Source: Fervidobacterium sp.
Lineage (GTDB): Bacteria > Thermotogota > Thermotogae > Thermotogales > Fervidobacteriaceae
NCBI GenBank assembly: GCA_026419195.1
Contig: JANZZV010000007.1
Location: 59,079 to 123,078, forward strand
Direction: 5' to 3'
Length of the DNA: 64,000 nt
Shown: one piece after another, positions 1 through 8,421 of the stretch
How positions within the stretch are numbered: the first letter of the stretch is position 1
Layout of the letters: every line of letters starts with the position of its first letter
The notes under the pieces: model-generated
What the model was told of the DNA's origin: nothing
Database searches by the model: none
What the model saw: only the letters and a program-made list of their open reading frames with translations
Position numbers and translations under genes: made by a program

Positions 1-720
1 TTCAGCCCAATGTTTAGAAATCATTCAGCAATAGGTACAAAAAGGCAAGAACCATGGGAGTTTGGAAAAAGTGTTGAAAATATATTGAGAAGCGTTATAG
101 AATACAGATATCGCCTGATACCATACATATATACACAGTACATGGTTGGATTAATGAAGAATGTTCCATTAGTTAGACCAATGGTTTACGATTTCAAAAG
201 AGCTGAAGCGCTTTCTATAGAAGATCAGTTCATGTTTGGTGAAGCAATAGTTGTTGCGCCAGTTTACAGACCCGATGTGCAAAAAAGACTTGTTTGGTTA
301 CCCAACAAAGCCATAAATATCTTCGATGGAAAAATATATAAAAAGGGGTGGAATGTGGTAGATACTCCGATTGAATATATACCTGCATTTCAGCTTATTA
401 ACACGGCAATTCCAACTGCACAGCCACAACAATTTGTCGAGTTTGAAAAAATTGATAAAATAGTTTGGAATGTTTTCTTAGGTAAACGAGCAAAAACATG
501 GTTTTATGAAGATGACGGAGTAAGTCTGGACTACAAAAAGGGAATTTACAACTTGAAAAAGATAATTGTAAGTGATAAATATATTGAAATTCAGACCGTT
601 AAAAATGCTTATGAGACTCGAAAAAGATTGTGGGAATTTAGGATAATCGACAAGAGGGGAGAAATGAAAACAAAGTATATTGAGGTTGGTAGCGATGGAA
701 AGTATACCATTCAAATATAA
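1..720 (+). CDS. GH31 alpha-glycosidase, C-terminal part (5' end outside window)
   Basis: This is the last 239 codons of a glycoside hydrolase family 31 enzyme; the frame is open from base 1, so the gene begins upstream of the window. The visible part opens with the family's FRNHSAIGTKRQEPWEFG stretch at the end of the catalytic barrel. It continues with an RYRLIPYIYT helix, then the beta-sandwich found after the barrel (FMFGEAIVVAPV, and FYEDDGVSLDY near the end). GH31 enzymes hydrolyse alpha-glucosides or alpha-xylosides. The nucleophile and acid/base region is mostly outside the window, so substrate cannot be assigned. The stop lies 26 bases inside the next gene, which suggests coupled translation. 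Confidence 0.9.
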   Translation, partial: FSPMFRNHSAIGTKRQEPWEFGKSVENILRSVIEYRYRLIPYIYTQYMVGLMKNVPLVRPMVYDFKRAEALSIEDQFMFGEAIVVAPVYRPDVQKRLVWLPNKAINIFDGKIYKKGWNVVDTPIEYIPAFQLINTAIPTAQPQQFVEFEKIDKIVWNVFLGKRAKTWFYEDDGVSLDYKKGIYNLKKIIVSDKYIEIQTVKNAYETRKRLWEFRIIDKRGEMKTKYIEVGSDGKYTIQI

Positions 721-2188
721 CGATTCACAGATTATTGAATTTTCAACACTAAGAGATTTTATGGAGTACGTTGAATCCAGACTCAAAGAAACAGATTTTA
801 TGAAAACAAGATACAAATTTTCTGCAGATGTGGTTAAGGTAAAACCGTATAATGGTTCACTTTATATAACTGTTTCCCAAGAAACAACAGACGGCAAAAA
901 GACAGAGTTAACTGTTATAATATGGAAAAACCTTACGCGTACGATTTTAGATACACTGGGTTTAAAAAGTCCAGATGAGTTGGAACACAAGAAATGGGAA
1001 TTTCAAGGAAGGTTGTCATTTTACTCTGATAGAGCCCAACTTAGTTTTTGGGCAGATTCTGTACTACCACAAGGAGAATCTGATATACTGAAAAGAAGAC
1101 AAAAGATAAAGCAATTGTTAAAAAAAGAGGGATTATTAACGGAAGTCCTACATGAATTAACCGAACTTGAACCAATTAAATGTATAGCCGTGATTTCATC
1201 TAAGACAGCACAAGGATATTTTGACTTTTTGTCTAACCTCCTTGTGCCTGATACTATGCGTCCTGTTGTACACTTGTACGAATCTTCGATGCAAGGTGCA
1301 ACCACCGCTGAGGAAGTAATCTCGGCATTGAATAGGATAGAATTGTTTTGCAGAGAATCTATGATAAAATATGATGTTATAGTTATAATTCGTGGTGGTG
1401 GTGGTCCAAGCGATTTGATGTACTTTGACGACTATAACTTGGCACGTCGTATTGCTTATATGAATGAATTTATTCCGGTACTGACCGGAATAGGACATGA
1501 AAAGGATGAAACGATACCAGATTTTGTCGCTTGGCGCAGGTTCCCTACACCAACAGCGGTTGCAAAAGAAATATCAAATCAGTTAAAAGGTTACCTTAAC
1601 CTGACAGAAACAAACTACAGAGAAATAAGGCAATTAATTCTCAACAGAATAGAAGTTGTAGCAACAAGAATTGGTAGAGATACCAAGACAGTTCTCGAAG
1701 ATATATTTAATAAAAATCTTGCCAAAATGTATAAAGAGCTAGCAAAAGACAGTGAAACAATCTATAACTTGTTTTCTATAAGTGAATACGAAAAGTTGCT
1801 TTCAAAAAACTTTTTAGAATCATTATCTAATAACATAGATTTCCATATTGAAAAGATAAACAAAACATTTAAGCAGGACAGTGAATTATTATCAAGGACC
1901 ATACAAATGGAAATCCAACTACAAAAGCAAAGAATTGACAATTTACAAAGTCTATCGGAAATTCTTGAAAAAACATACGTTTCTACGATGAGTGTAATTG
2001 AAACTCAGAGGGAAGATTTGATGAAAATAGGTGGGCCATTTTCAGCATTCTTATTTGGTGGAGCTGTGGTTACAAAAGATGGGACAATTGTACAAGGCAA
2101 AAAGCATTTATCACAAAATGATCTTGTGATACTTAATTTCTTAGACGGTAGTGTTGGTGCTAGGATTGAAAAAATCAATAGAGATTAA
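695..2188 (+). CDS. xseA: Exodeoxyribonuclease VII large subunit
   Basis: XseA is the catalytic subunit of exonuclease VII, which degrades single-stranded DNA from both ends to short oligonucleotides in repair. The 497-residue protein has an OB-fold at about residues 1-105, then the catalytic domain. Recognisable are IIRGGGGPSDL at about residue 232 and TGIGHEKDETIPDFVA at about 265, followed by the helical region that binds small subunits. I chose ATG 695, which has GAGGT at 682-686; an in-frame TTG at 680 would add five residues. It overlaps the preceding glycosidase gene by 26 bases. The small-subunit gene follows after 48 bases. Confidence 0.93.
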   Translation: MESIPFKYNDSQIIEFSTLRDFMEYVESRLKETDFMKTRYKFSADVVKVKPYNGSLYITVSQETTDGKKTELTVIIWKNLTRTILDTLGLKSPDELEHKKWEFQGRLSFYSDRAQLSFWADSVLPQGESDILKRRQKIKQLLKKEGLLTEVLHELTELEPIKCIAVISSKTAQGYFDFLSNLLVPDTMRPVVHLYESSMQGATTAEEVISALNRIELFCRESMIKYDVIVIIRGGGGPSDLMYFDDYNLARRIAYMNEFIPVLTGIGHEKDETIPDFVAWRRFPTPTAVAKEISNQLKGYLNLTETNYREIRQLILNRIEVVATRIGRDTKTVLEDIFNKNLAKMYKELAKDSETIYNLFSISEYEKLLSKNFLESLSNNIDFHIEKINKTFKQDSELLSRTIQMEIQLQKQRIDNLQSLSEILEKTYVSTMSVIETQREDLMKIGGPFSAFLFGGAVVTKDGTIVQGKKHLSQNDLVILNFLDGSVGARIEKINRD

Positions 2189-2236
2189 ATATTATTTTTG
2201 TCATTTGAAGAGCAATTTGATTAAGGAGGAATAGTC

Positions 2237-2500
2237 ATGGAGTTAAAGGATATACAGGATGTGTTAAAGCTCAAAGAAGAAGATATAGATAAGCTTCAAT
2301 TTAGAGAACTTTTAGAAATTGTTGAGTTCATAAAATCAAAGTTTTTGTCTTCTGAACTTGAAATAGAAAAGCAAATGCAACTTTACTCTAAGGCTATAAC
2401 GTTACTGATGAAAGCAAGAGAAAAACTTTCGTTGATAAAAAAAGAAAAGGAAGAAATAGACAGAAAGTATGAAGAGTTCATTAAAAATATCGAAGAATAA
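2237..2500 (+). CDS. xseB: Exodeoxyribonuclease VII small subunit (probable)
   Basis: This 87-residue, highly charged and predicted all-helical protein has the size of XseB, the small subunit that packs against the helical arm of XseA. A strong site, AAGGAGG at 2223-2229, precedes ATG 2237. XseB proteins are short and poorly conserved, so the call rests on size, helical heptad-like composition with a central LYSKAITLLMKAREKL segment, and position directly after xseA. The protein is cytoplasmic. The name is likely but is not proved by motif alone. Confidence 0.75.
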   Translation: MELKDIQDVLKLKEEDIDKLQFRELLEIVEFIKSKFLSSELEIEKQMQLYSKAITLLMKAREKLSLIKKEKEEIDRKYEEFIKNIEE

Positions 2501-2533
2501 GATACGGAACTTAACTGAAAAAGGGGGATATTG

Positions 2534-3271
2534 ATGAAAACGGATAAAGATTTTTTTCTACGTTTTCCGGTAGGTGCTATCTTTGGTACAATAGTTGGAA
2601 TCATATTGTTAAGTATTTCAATTGACTTCCTTGGTTACATTGATTTTCTTAAAGAATTTCTCTTTATACTAAAATTTATAAAAAATGCCTTTGGAATTGT
2701 TGTCTTGTTATATTTCTCATTTGAGATTTTAATCTACCTTCTGAGATTTTCTCCATCGAAAAAATTTGAGAGTCATTTATCTGAAATTAGAAAAGCATTT
2801 TTAGAAGACGCAACAAAAGACGGTTCCATACTAATTGGAGACTTTATATCGTTCAGGCCGTGGATGGAAGATGAATTCTATGTAAAATCAAAAAAAGGAA
2901 TTCCAAAAATCTTTATTCCAGTTTATTTGGTCGCTTTTACCATTAAGGATGATGTAATTTATATCCAAGAAGCAAAAGCACAAATTCAGAGCAAAACGTA
3001 TTTGTTAACTGGATACTATGTCGTACCAACTAAAATCATCTTATCAGCAAGTTTTTCACAAGAGCGAATTTTATTCCCAACCAAATCCGGTGAAATTGGT
3101 GCAACAAGCTATTCCATTCAAATTAGAACAAGTGGTGGAGAGGTTAAAGTTGAACTTTTTGAAGAAGAAATCTTATCAAAATATGGTAACATAAGCAATC
3201 TTAGGGAAGAATTCGTGACAAAGGTAATGATGACTATAAGAATGTTGAATAGGAATTACCAAAATAAATGA
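2534..3271 (+). CDS. Membrane protein of unknown function, two N-terminal helices
   Basis: I do not recognise this 245-residue protein. Two hydrophobic segments, at about residues 10-35 and 45-70, form an N-terminal hairpin. A soluble domain of about 170 residues follows and is rich in beta-strand-like sequence. The start is ATG 2534 behind AGGGGGAT at 2522-2529; a TTG lies one codon earlier. It sits 33 bases after xseB in the same direction and is probably cotranscribed. About 300 bases separate it from the next operon. No catalytic motif is visible. A role tied to the xse genes is not implied by the sequence. Confidence 0.6.
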   Translation: MKTDKDFFLRFPVGAIFGTIVGIILLSISIDFLGYIDFLKEFLFILKFIKNAFGIVVLLYFSFEILIYLLRFSPSKKFESHLSEIRKAFLEDATKDGSILIGDFISFRPWMEDEFYVKSKKGIPKIFIPVYLVAFTIKDDVIYIQEAKAQIQSKTYLLTGYYVVPTKIILSASFSQERILFPTKSGEIGATSYSIQIRTSGGEVKVELFEEEILSKYGNISNLREEFVTKVMMTIRMLNRNYQNK

Positions 3272-3413
3272 GACCAACTCTGAAAAATGTATTTTAAATT
3301 TTCTGACATAAGCGAATGTACAATATCTACAACATAGATGAGGTTAACAAAAAAACATTTAAAATAAGAGAGAAACTCACAAAGTTTTCAAAAATATTCA
3401 AAAAAAGAAGGTA

Positions 3414-3443
3414 TTGTTTCAAAACATAAACTTGTGTTATAAT
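3414..3443 (+). promoter_or_regulatory. Predicted promoter of the oligopeptide ABC operon
   Basis: A -35-like TTGTTT (3414-3419) is followed after 18 bases by TATAAT (3438-3443) with a TG at 3435-3436, giving an extended -10. The otherwise gene-free stretch 3272-3570 contains this element and little else that I can recognise. Transcription would start near 3450, leaving a leader of about 120 bases before the ATPase start at 3571. Confidence 0.65.
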
Positions 3444-3570
3444 TTCTAACAGTCAATTGATTGTATCAAATCCGACAACTTGTTATTACTTCCCAATTTC
3501 CAAACTGGGATATGTGCAAAATCCTTGGAGTAATAGAAATAGACAAAATTACAAAGGAGGCTTGGTAGTT

Positions 3571-4569
3571 TTGGAATCCATACTCAGCGTTAGAAATCTG
3601 AGCACCTGGTTTTATTTGGAAGAAGGTGTGCTTAAAGCAGTCAACGATGTATCGTTCGAACTTTCGGAAAATGAAGTTCTTGGAATAGTTGGAGAGACAG
3701 GCTCTGGTAAGAGTATAACGGTTAGAAGTATTATGCGACTGATTCACTATCCTGGTAAAATCGTTGGTGGGCAAATAATTTACAAAGGCCGCGGTAAAGA
3801 AGAAGATATAGTTAAGATGGATGAAGATCAATTGACAGAAATAAGAGGGAAAGAGATTTCTATGATCTTCCAAGATCCATTAACATCTCTTAACCCTCTT
3901 TACACAATAGGTGACCAATTGATGGAAACTATTATGCAACATCAAGATGTCGATAGACCAACAGCTTGGAAATTAGCTGTGGAGATGCTTGATAAAGTTC
4001 AGATTCCGGAACCAGAGAAGAGGATGAATTCTTATCCCTTTGAATTCAGTGGTGGTATGAAACAAAGGGTTGTTATTGCTATAGCACTTTCATGTAATCC
4101 GAAGATATTGATTGCGGATGAACCAACTACAGCACTTGACGTTACGATACAGGCTCAGGTACTGGAATTAATGAAAAACCTGCAAAAAGAACTGAAAACA
4201 GGTACAATATTTATAACACATGATCTTGGCGTGATATCCGCGATGGCGGATAGAGTTATGGTTATGTATGGTGGAAGACAAATGGAGCTTGCCCCTGCAG
4301 AAGAACTTTTCCACCAACCAATGCACCCGTATACAAATATGCTTCTTAAGTCTATACCAAGGGTTGATATTAAACAAGAAAAATTAGAATCGATACCTGG
4401 CCAACCACCGAGAATGATAGATGTTCCAGATGTTTGCCCATTTGCACCAAGGTGTCCAAGGAGACTTGATAGGTGTTCAAAAGAATTACCAAAATTTGAA
4501 GAACTACAACCAGGTCACTATGTAAGGTGTTTTAACCCTGTAGAGGCTGGAGGGGATGTAAATGCCTGA
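3571..4569 (+). CDS. Oligopeptide/dipeptide ABC transporter ATP-binding protein (OppD/DppD type)
   Basis: One of two ATPases that power import of short peptides, or of oligosaccharides in some Thermotogota. The 332-residue protein has Walker A GETGSGKS at about residue 41, signature FSGGMKQR at about 159, Walker B ILIADEPTTALD at about 178, and the cysteine-containing C-terminal motif CPFAPRCPRRLDRC at about 290 that is typical of the OppD/OppF group. The frame is open further upstream, but AAGGAGG at 3554-3560 points to TTG 3571 as the start. The stop overlaps the next ATPase gene by 8 bases. Substrate cannot be decided from the ATPase. Confidence 0.9.
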   Translation: MESILSVRNLSTWFYLEEGVLKAVNDVSFELSENEVLGIVGETGSGKSITVRSIMRLIHYPGKIVGGQIIYKGRGKEEDIVKMDEDQLTEIRGKEISMIFQDPLTSLNPLYTIGDQLMETIMQHQDVDRPTAWKLAVEMLDKVQIPEPEKRMNSYPFEFSGGMKQRVVIAIALSCNPKILIADEPTTALDVTIQAQVLELMKNLQKELKTGTIFITHDLGVISAMADRVMVMYGGRQMELAPAEELFHQPMHPYTNMLLKSIPRVDIKQEKLESIPGQPPRMIDVPDVCPFAPRCPRRLDRCSKELPKFEELQPGHYVRCFNPVEAGGDVNA

Positions 4570-5566
4570 TAAAGCAAACGAAACAATCATAAGAGTTGAA
4601 AAGTTGAAAAAGTATTTCCCAATATACAAAGGGTTTCTAATAAAAAAGCACGTTGCAGACGTAAAGGCAGTCGATGAAGTTTCTTTCGAAGTTAAACGTG
4701 GTGAGACATTTGCCCTTGTTGGAGAATCTGGATGTGGTAAGACAACAACGGCAAGAACAATGTTAAGATTGATAGATCCTACTGATGGAAAGATAGAAGT
4801 TCTTGGAAAAGATATATCTAGACTTTCAAGAGAAGAATTATTACCGTTTAGGAGAAAGATGCAGATAGTTTTCCAAAATCCAATAGGTTCGCTAAACCCA
4901 AGAATGACCGTAGGACAGATCTTGACAGAGCCGATGTTGTTTCATAAAATTGTACAAAACCAACAAGAAGCAAATGATAAGGCTGTAGAGCTACTAAAAA
5001 TGGTTGGACTAAAACCATTCCATATGGATAGGTATCCACATCAATTCAGTGGTGGACAAAAACAGAGAATAGCTATTGCACGAGCTTTGAGTGTTGATCC
5101 TGAAATAATTTATCTTGACGAACCTACTTCTGCACTTGATGTTTCAGTTCAGGCTCAAATAGTGAACCTTTTACTCAAATTCCAAGCTGATTTGGGGTTA
5201 ACCTACGTTTTCATTTCGCACAACTTGGCACTTGTTAGATTTATAAGTCACAAAGTCGCTGTTATGTATTTAGGAAAGATAGTCGAAATGGGAGATGTAA
5301 ATGAGGTATTTGATAACCCAGTTCATCCGTACACAAAGGCGTTGTTATCTGCTTCACCAATACCTGATCCAGCAATTGAAAAGAAAAGAAAAAGAATAAT
5401 ACTTACTGGAAACGTTCCAAGTCCAATAGCAAGGCCAAAGGGATGTTTCTTCCACCCAAGATGTCCATTTAGAATGGATATATGTGATAAAGAATATCCT
5501 GAGATGAAAGCAATTTCTTCAAATCACCAGGTTGCATGTTACCTGGTAGATAAAAGGGAGGTGTAG
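4562..5566 (+). CDS. Oligopeptide/dipeptide ABC transporter ATP-binding protein (OppF/DppF type)
   Basis: Second ATPase of the transporter, 334 residues. Walker A is GESGCGKT at about residue 54, the signature FSGGQKQR is at about 162, Walker B is IIYLDEPTSALD, and the C-terminal cysteine motif is CFFHPRCPFRMDIC at about 297. It starts at ATG 4562 behind GGAGGGG, overlapping the first ATPase gene, so the two are made together and presumably form a heterodimer at the membrane. The binding-protein gene starts two bases after the stop. Confidence 0.9.
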   Translation: MPDKANETIIRVEKLKKYFPIYKGFLIKKHVADVKAVDEVSFEVKRGETFALVGESGCGKTTTARTMLRLIDPTDGKIEVLGKDISRLSREELLPFRRKMQIVFQNPIGSLNPRMTVGQILTEPMLFHKIVQNQQEANDKAVELLKMVGLKPFHMDRYPHQFSGGQKQRIAIARALSVDPEIIYLDEPTSALDVSVQAQIVNLLLKFQADLGLTYVFISHNLALVRFISHKVAVMYLGKIVEMGDVNEVFDNPVHPYTKALLSASPIPDPAIEKKRKRIILTGNVPSPIARPKGCFFHPRCPFRMDICDKEYPEMKAISSNHQVACYLVDKREV

Positions 5567-5568
5567 GT

Positions 5569-7305
5569 ATGAGGAAGGTTCTCGTGACACTTTTAGTTTC
5601 TCTATTTGTTTTCTTCGCATTTGCTAACTACATCGGATTTGATGCAACAGGAAAAAAAGGTGGTACACTCATCATTCCAACACTCAGCGGTCCGAGAACA
5701 GTTAACGACACTGTATCAAAAGAAACAAGTTCTTCAGATGTTATTTCACTTTTCATGGGTTGGGGCGGTGTACTTATTGAAAGATCAGCCATCGATGGGG
5801 AATTTTACCCGGCACTTGCTGAAAAATGGGTTGGCCCACGTCTAACAAAAGATGGTGGCATGGAAATTATTTGGTACCTTAGAAAAGGTGTAAAATGGAG
5901 TGATGGAACACCATTTGATGCTGATGATGTTGTTTTCACATTAAACGAAATCTACACAAACCCAGATATCCCAAGTTCATTCAAAGACATTATCAAAAGT
6001 ACAAATGGTTATTTACCAAAAGCTACAAAGATTGATGATTACACAGTAAGAATGTACTATCCAGAACCATTTAGGCTTGCTCTCAGATACCTTGGAGGAA
6101 TGTACATATTCCCGAAACACAAAGCTGAAAGTTGGGTTAAGAACAAAAAGTTTGCTGAGTTCTGGACAGTGGACGCAATAAATAAAAAAGAAATCGTTGG
6201 CTTGGGACCATTTATTCCTGTGGAATACGTCCCAGACCAATTTGTCAGATTTGTAGCCAATCCAAATTACTGGAAAAAGGACAAAAACGGTCAACAACTT
6301 CCTTACTTAAAGGAAGTAGTGTACAAGATTATTTCCTCCCAAGATGCACAAAAGCTTGCATTTGAAAAAGGTGAAGTTGACATTTACTCACCAAGGGGAA
6401 CGGAATTCAACTACTTCAAGGAAAATGAAAAGAAATTCAACATAACAGTCCTTGCTTACGGTCCAGCTTACGGTACACAATTTATCACATTCAACTGGAA
6501 CAACAAAGACGAGGCAAAGAGGGAATGGTTTAGAAATCCAAATTTCAGAAGAGCAGTTGCTTATGCAATGGATAAGAAAAAGATGATTGATACACTCTTC
6601 AATGGTCTTGCTGTAGAACAATGGTCACCAGTATCAATGGCTTCTCCATTTTACAATGAAAAAGTCTCCGTCAAATATCCATACGATCTTAACAAGGCAA
6701 GGGCAGAACTTAAACTTGGTGGATTCAGCTGGGACAAAAACGGTAAACTCATCGATAGCAAAGGCAGACCAGTCAAATTTGTTATTGAAACGAATGCTGG
6801 AAATACAATTCGTGAAGGTATGGGTAATATCATAACAGCTGCTCTTAAACAACTCGGTATGGATATTACATTTGTTCCTGGAGACTTCAACACACTTGTC
6901 AACAGAATGCTTAATGTTGGTGATTGGGATGCAATAATCATCGGATTAACAGGTTCTGACGAACCGCAAGGTGGAAGAAACGTTTGGGCTGTCGATGGTT
7001 CATTGCATTTCTGGAATTTGTCACCTAACGTAGCAAGCTGGGTTGATGCGAAAGCTTATTTCTTACCAGACTTTGAAAAGGAAATCGACAAGATATTCAG
7101 GGAAAATGTGAGGATACTTGATAACGAAGTTGTGAAAGACTACTGGGCAAAATTCCAAAAACTTGCATCTGAAAACTTACCACTTATCTACACGGTTAAT
7201 AGCTTAAGGCTTTTTGCATGGAGAAACACAGTAAAGAACGTTAGGATAACAATGCTTGGTGGAACCACTTGGAACATCGATTGGCTCTATAAGGACGAAA
7301 ACTGA
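5569..7305 (+). CDS. ABC transporter substrate-binding protein, family 5
   Basis: Periplasmic solute-binding protein of the peptide/nickel family (SBP_bac_5), 578 residues. An N-terminal signal peptide (MRKVLVTLLVSLFVFFAFA) ends without a lipobox cysteine, so the mature protein is probably soluble in the periplasm under the toga rather than lipid-anchored. The family pattern WYLRKGVKWSDGTPFDADDV is at about residue 100. Start ATG 5569 follows GGGAGGTG. Unlike many such operons, the binding protein lies after the two ATPases and before the permeases. It is followed by a strong hairpin at 7322-7353 that could raise its level relative to the permeases. Confidence 0.9.
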   Translation: MRKVLVTLLVSLFVFFAFANYIGFDATGKKGGTLIIPTLSGPRTVNDTVSKETSSSDVISLFMGWGGVLIERSAIDGEFYPALAEKWVGPRLTKDGGMEIIWYLRKGVKWSDGTPFDADDVVFTLNEIYTNPDIPSSFKDIIKSTNGYLPKATKIDDYTVRMYYPEPFRLALRYLGGMYIFPKHKAESWVKNKKFAEFWTVDAINKKEIVGLGPFIPVEYVPDQFVRFVANPNYWKKDKNGQQLPYLKEVVYKIISSQDAQKLAFEKGEVDIYSPRGTEFNYFKENEKKFNITVLAYGPAYGTQFITFNWNNKDEAKREWFRNPNFRRAVAYAMDKKKMIDTLFNGLAVEQWSPVSMASPFYNEKVSVKYPYDLNKARAELKLGGFSWDKNGKLIDSKGRPVKFVIETNAGNTIREGMGNIITAALKQLGMDITFVPGDFNTLVNRMLNVGDWDAIIIGLTGSDEPQGGRNVWAVDGSLHFWNLSPNVASWVDAKAYFLPDFEKEIDKIFRENVRILDNEVVKDYWAKFQKLASENLPLIYTVNSLRLFAWRNTVKNVRITMLGGTTWNIDWLYKDEN

Positions 7306-7321
7306 TACTAACAACCTGCTT

Positions 7322-7353
7322 CCGGACTCCGGAATCCGGTTTCCGGAGTCCGG
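7322..7353 (+). promoter_or_regulatory. Perfect 13-bp hairpin between binding-protein and permease genes
   Basis: Bases 7322-7334 are the exact reverse complement of 7341-7353, with a 6-base loop, giving a very GC-rich stem in AT-rich surroundings. No T-run follows (the next bases are TTAACTT), so it is unlikely to be an efficient intrinsic terminator. A 3' stabiliser of the binding-protein mRNA or a partial attenuator would fit its place in the operon. The copy of CCGGA inside the loop allows alternative pairings. Confidence 0.75.
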
Positions 7354-7440
7354 TTAACTTAAATATTGATGAATTACAATTCATTTTTATATGTTTAACC
7401 ATCTGATGAAGTCATACTAAAGAGGGAGAGGTGAATAGGT

Positions 7441-8406
7441 TTGATCAAATATATTGCACGAAGACTAATAATAATGCTGCCAGAATTATGGATAATAACG
7501 ATTATTGTCTTCACACTTATGCAGTTATCACCGGGTACATTTTTGGATCAGTACAAACTTGATCCGTCGATTTCTAAGGAGACTTTACAATCGATGGCAA
7601 AAGAACTTGGATTGGATAAACCTGCCGTTGTTCAGTATTTTTATTGGTTTGGCAAACTACTCAGACTGGACTTTGGTTATTCATTTTATTACAGAAGACC
7701 TGTTATAGATTTGATTTCGGAAAGATTACTTGGTACGTTTGTACTTTCATTGTATTCATTTGTTCTTTCCTGGATTATAGGAATCGTTCTTGGTGTGCTT
7801 TCAGCACTGAAAAAGTACACTACAACTGATAAAATACTCACAGTTGTTGCATTCAGTGGGTTGGCACTGCCAGGATTTTTCTTGGCTTTACTTTTACTCT
7901 ACATGGCAGCGCGTACTGGATGGTTCCCCGTAGGTGGTATGTATAGTCCAGAAACTGTTAGACTCGATGTATGGAATGCATTTAAAGACATATTCTGGCG
8001 ATTACAACTTCCAGCATTCACGTTAACATTCGGTGGATTTGCAGGATTGATGAGGTATCAAAGAGGTACTCTACTCGATGTTCTCAACGAAGATTACGTT
8101 GAATTTGCAAGAGCGAAAGGAATGCCCGAAAGGGTTGTCATATACAAGCATGCATTAAGAAATGCCATTAACCCGCTTGTTACAATGTTTGGAGGAAGTT
8201 TAGCTGGTTTGCTCAGCGGTGCGGTAATCACAGAAACGATATTTTCCTGGCCAGGTCTTGGAAGGCTTACTTATCAAGCTCTTCTCCAAAAAGATTATTA
8301 TGTTGTCATGGCAAGTACGGTCATTAGTGTTGTGTTATTAGTACTTGGTAATCTTGTCGGTGACATACTACTCGCAGCAGTAGATCCAAGAATTAGATAC
8401 GAATAA
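7441..8406 (+). CDS. Oligopeptide/dipeptide ABC transporter permease (DppB/OppB type)
   Basis: Inner-membrane permease with about six transmembrane helices, 321 residues. The N-terminus IARRLIIMLPELWIITIIVF is typical of DppB. The EAA-loop region EFARAKGMPERVVIYKHALRN at about residue 220 contacts the ATPases. It starts at TTG 7441 behind GGGAGAGGTG. It lies 135 bases after the binding-protein gene, with the strong hairpin in that gap, and 15 bases before the partner permease. Confidence 0.9.
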   Translation: MIKYIARRLIIMLPELWIITIIVFTLMQLSPGTFLDQYKLDPSISKETLQSMAKELGLDKPAVVQYFYWFGKLLRLDFGYSFYYRRPVIDLISERLLGTFVLSLYSFVLSWIIGIVLGVLSALKKYTTTDKILTVVAFSGLALPGFFLALLLLYMAARTGWFPVGGMYSPETVRLDVWNAFKDIFWRLQLPAFTLTFGGFAGLMRYQRGTLLDVLNEDYVEFARAKGMPERVVIYKHALRNAINPLVTMFGGSLAGLLSGAVITETIFSWPGLGRLTYQALLQKDYYVVMASTVISVVLLVLGNLVGDILLAAVDPRIRYE

Positions 8407-8421
8407 GGAGGGCTTGAAAAA

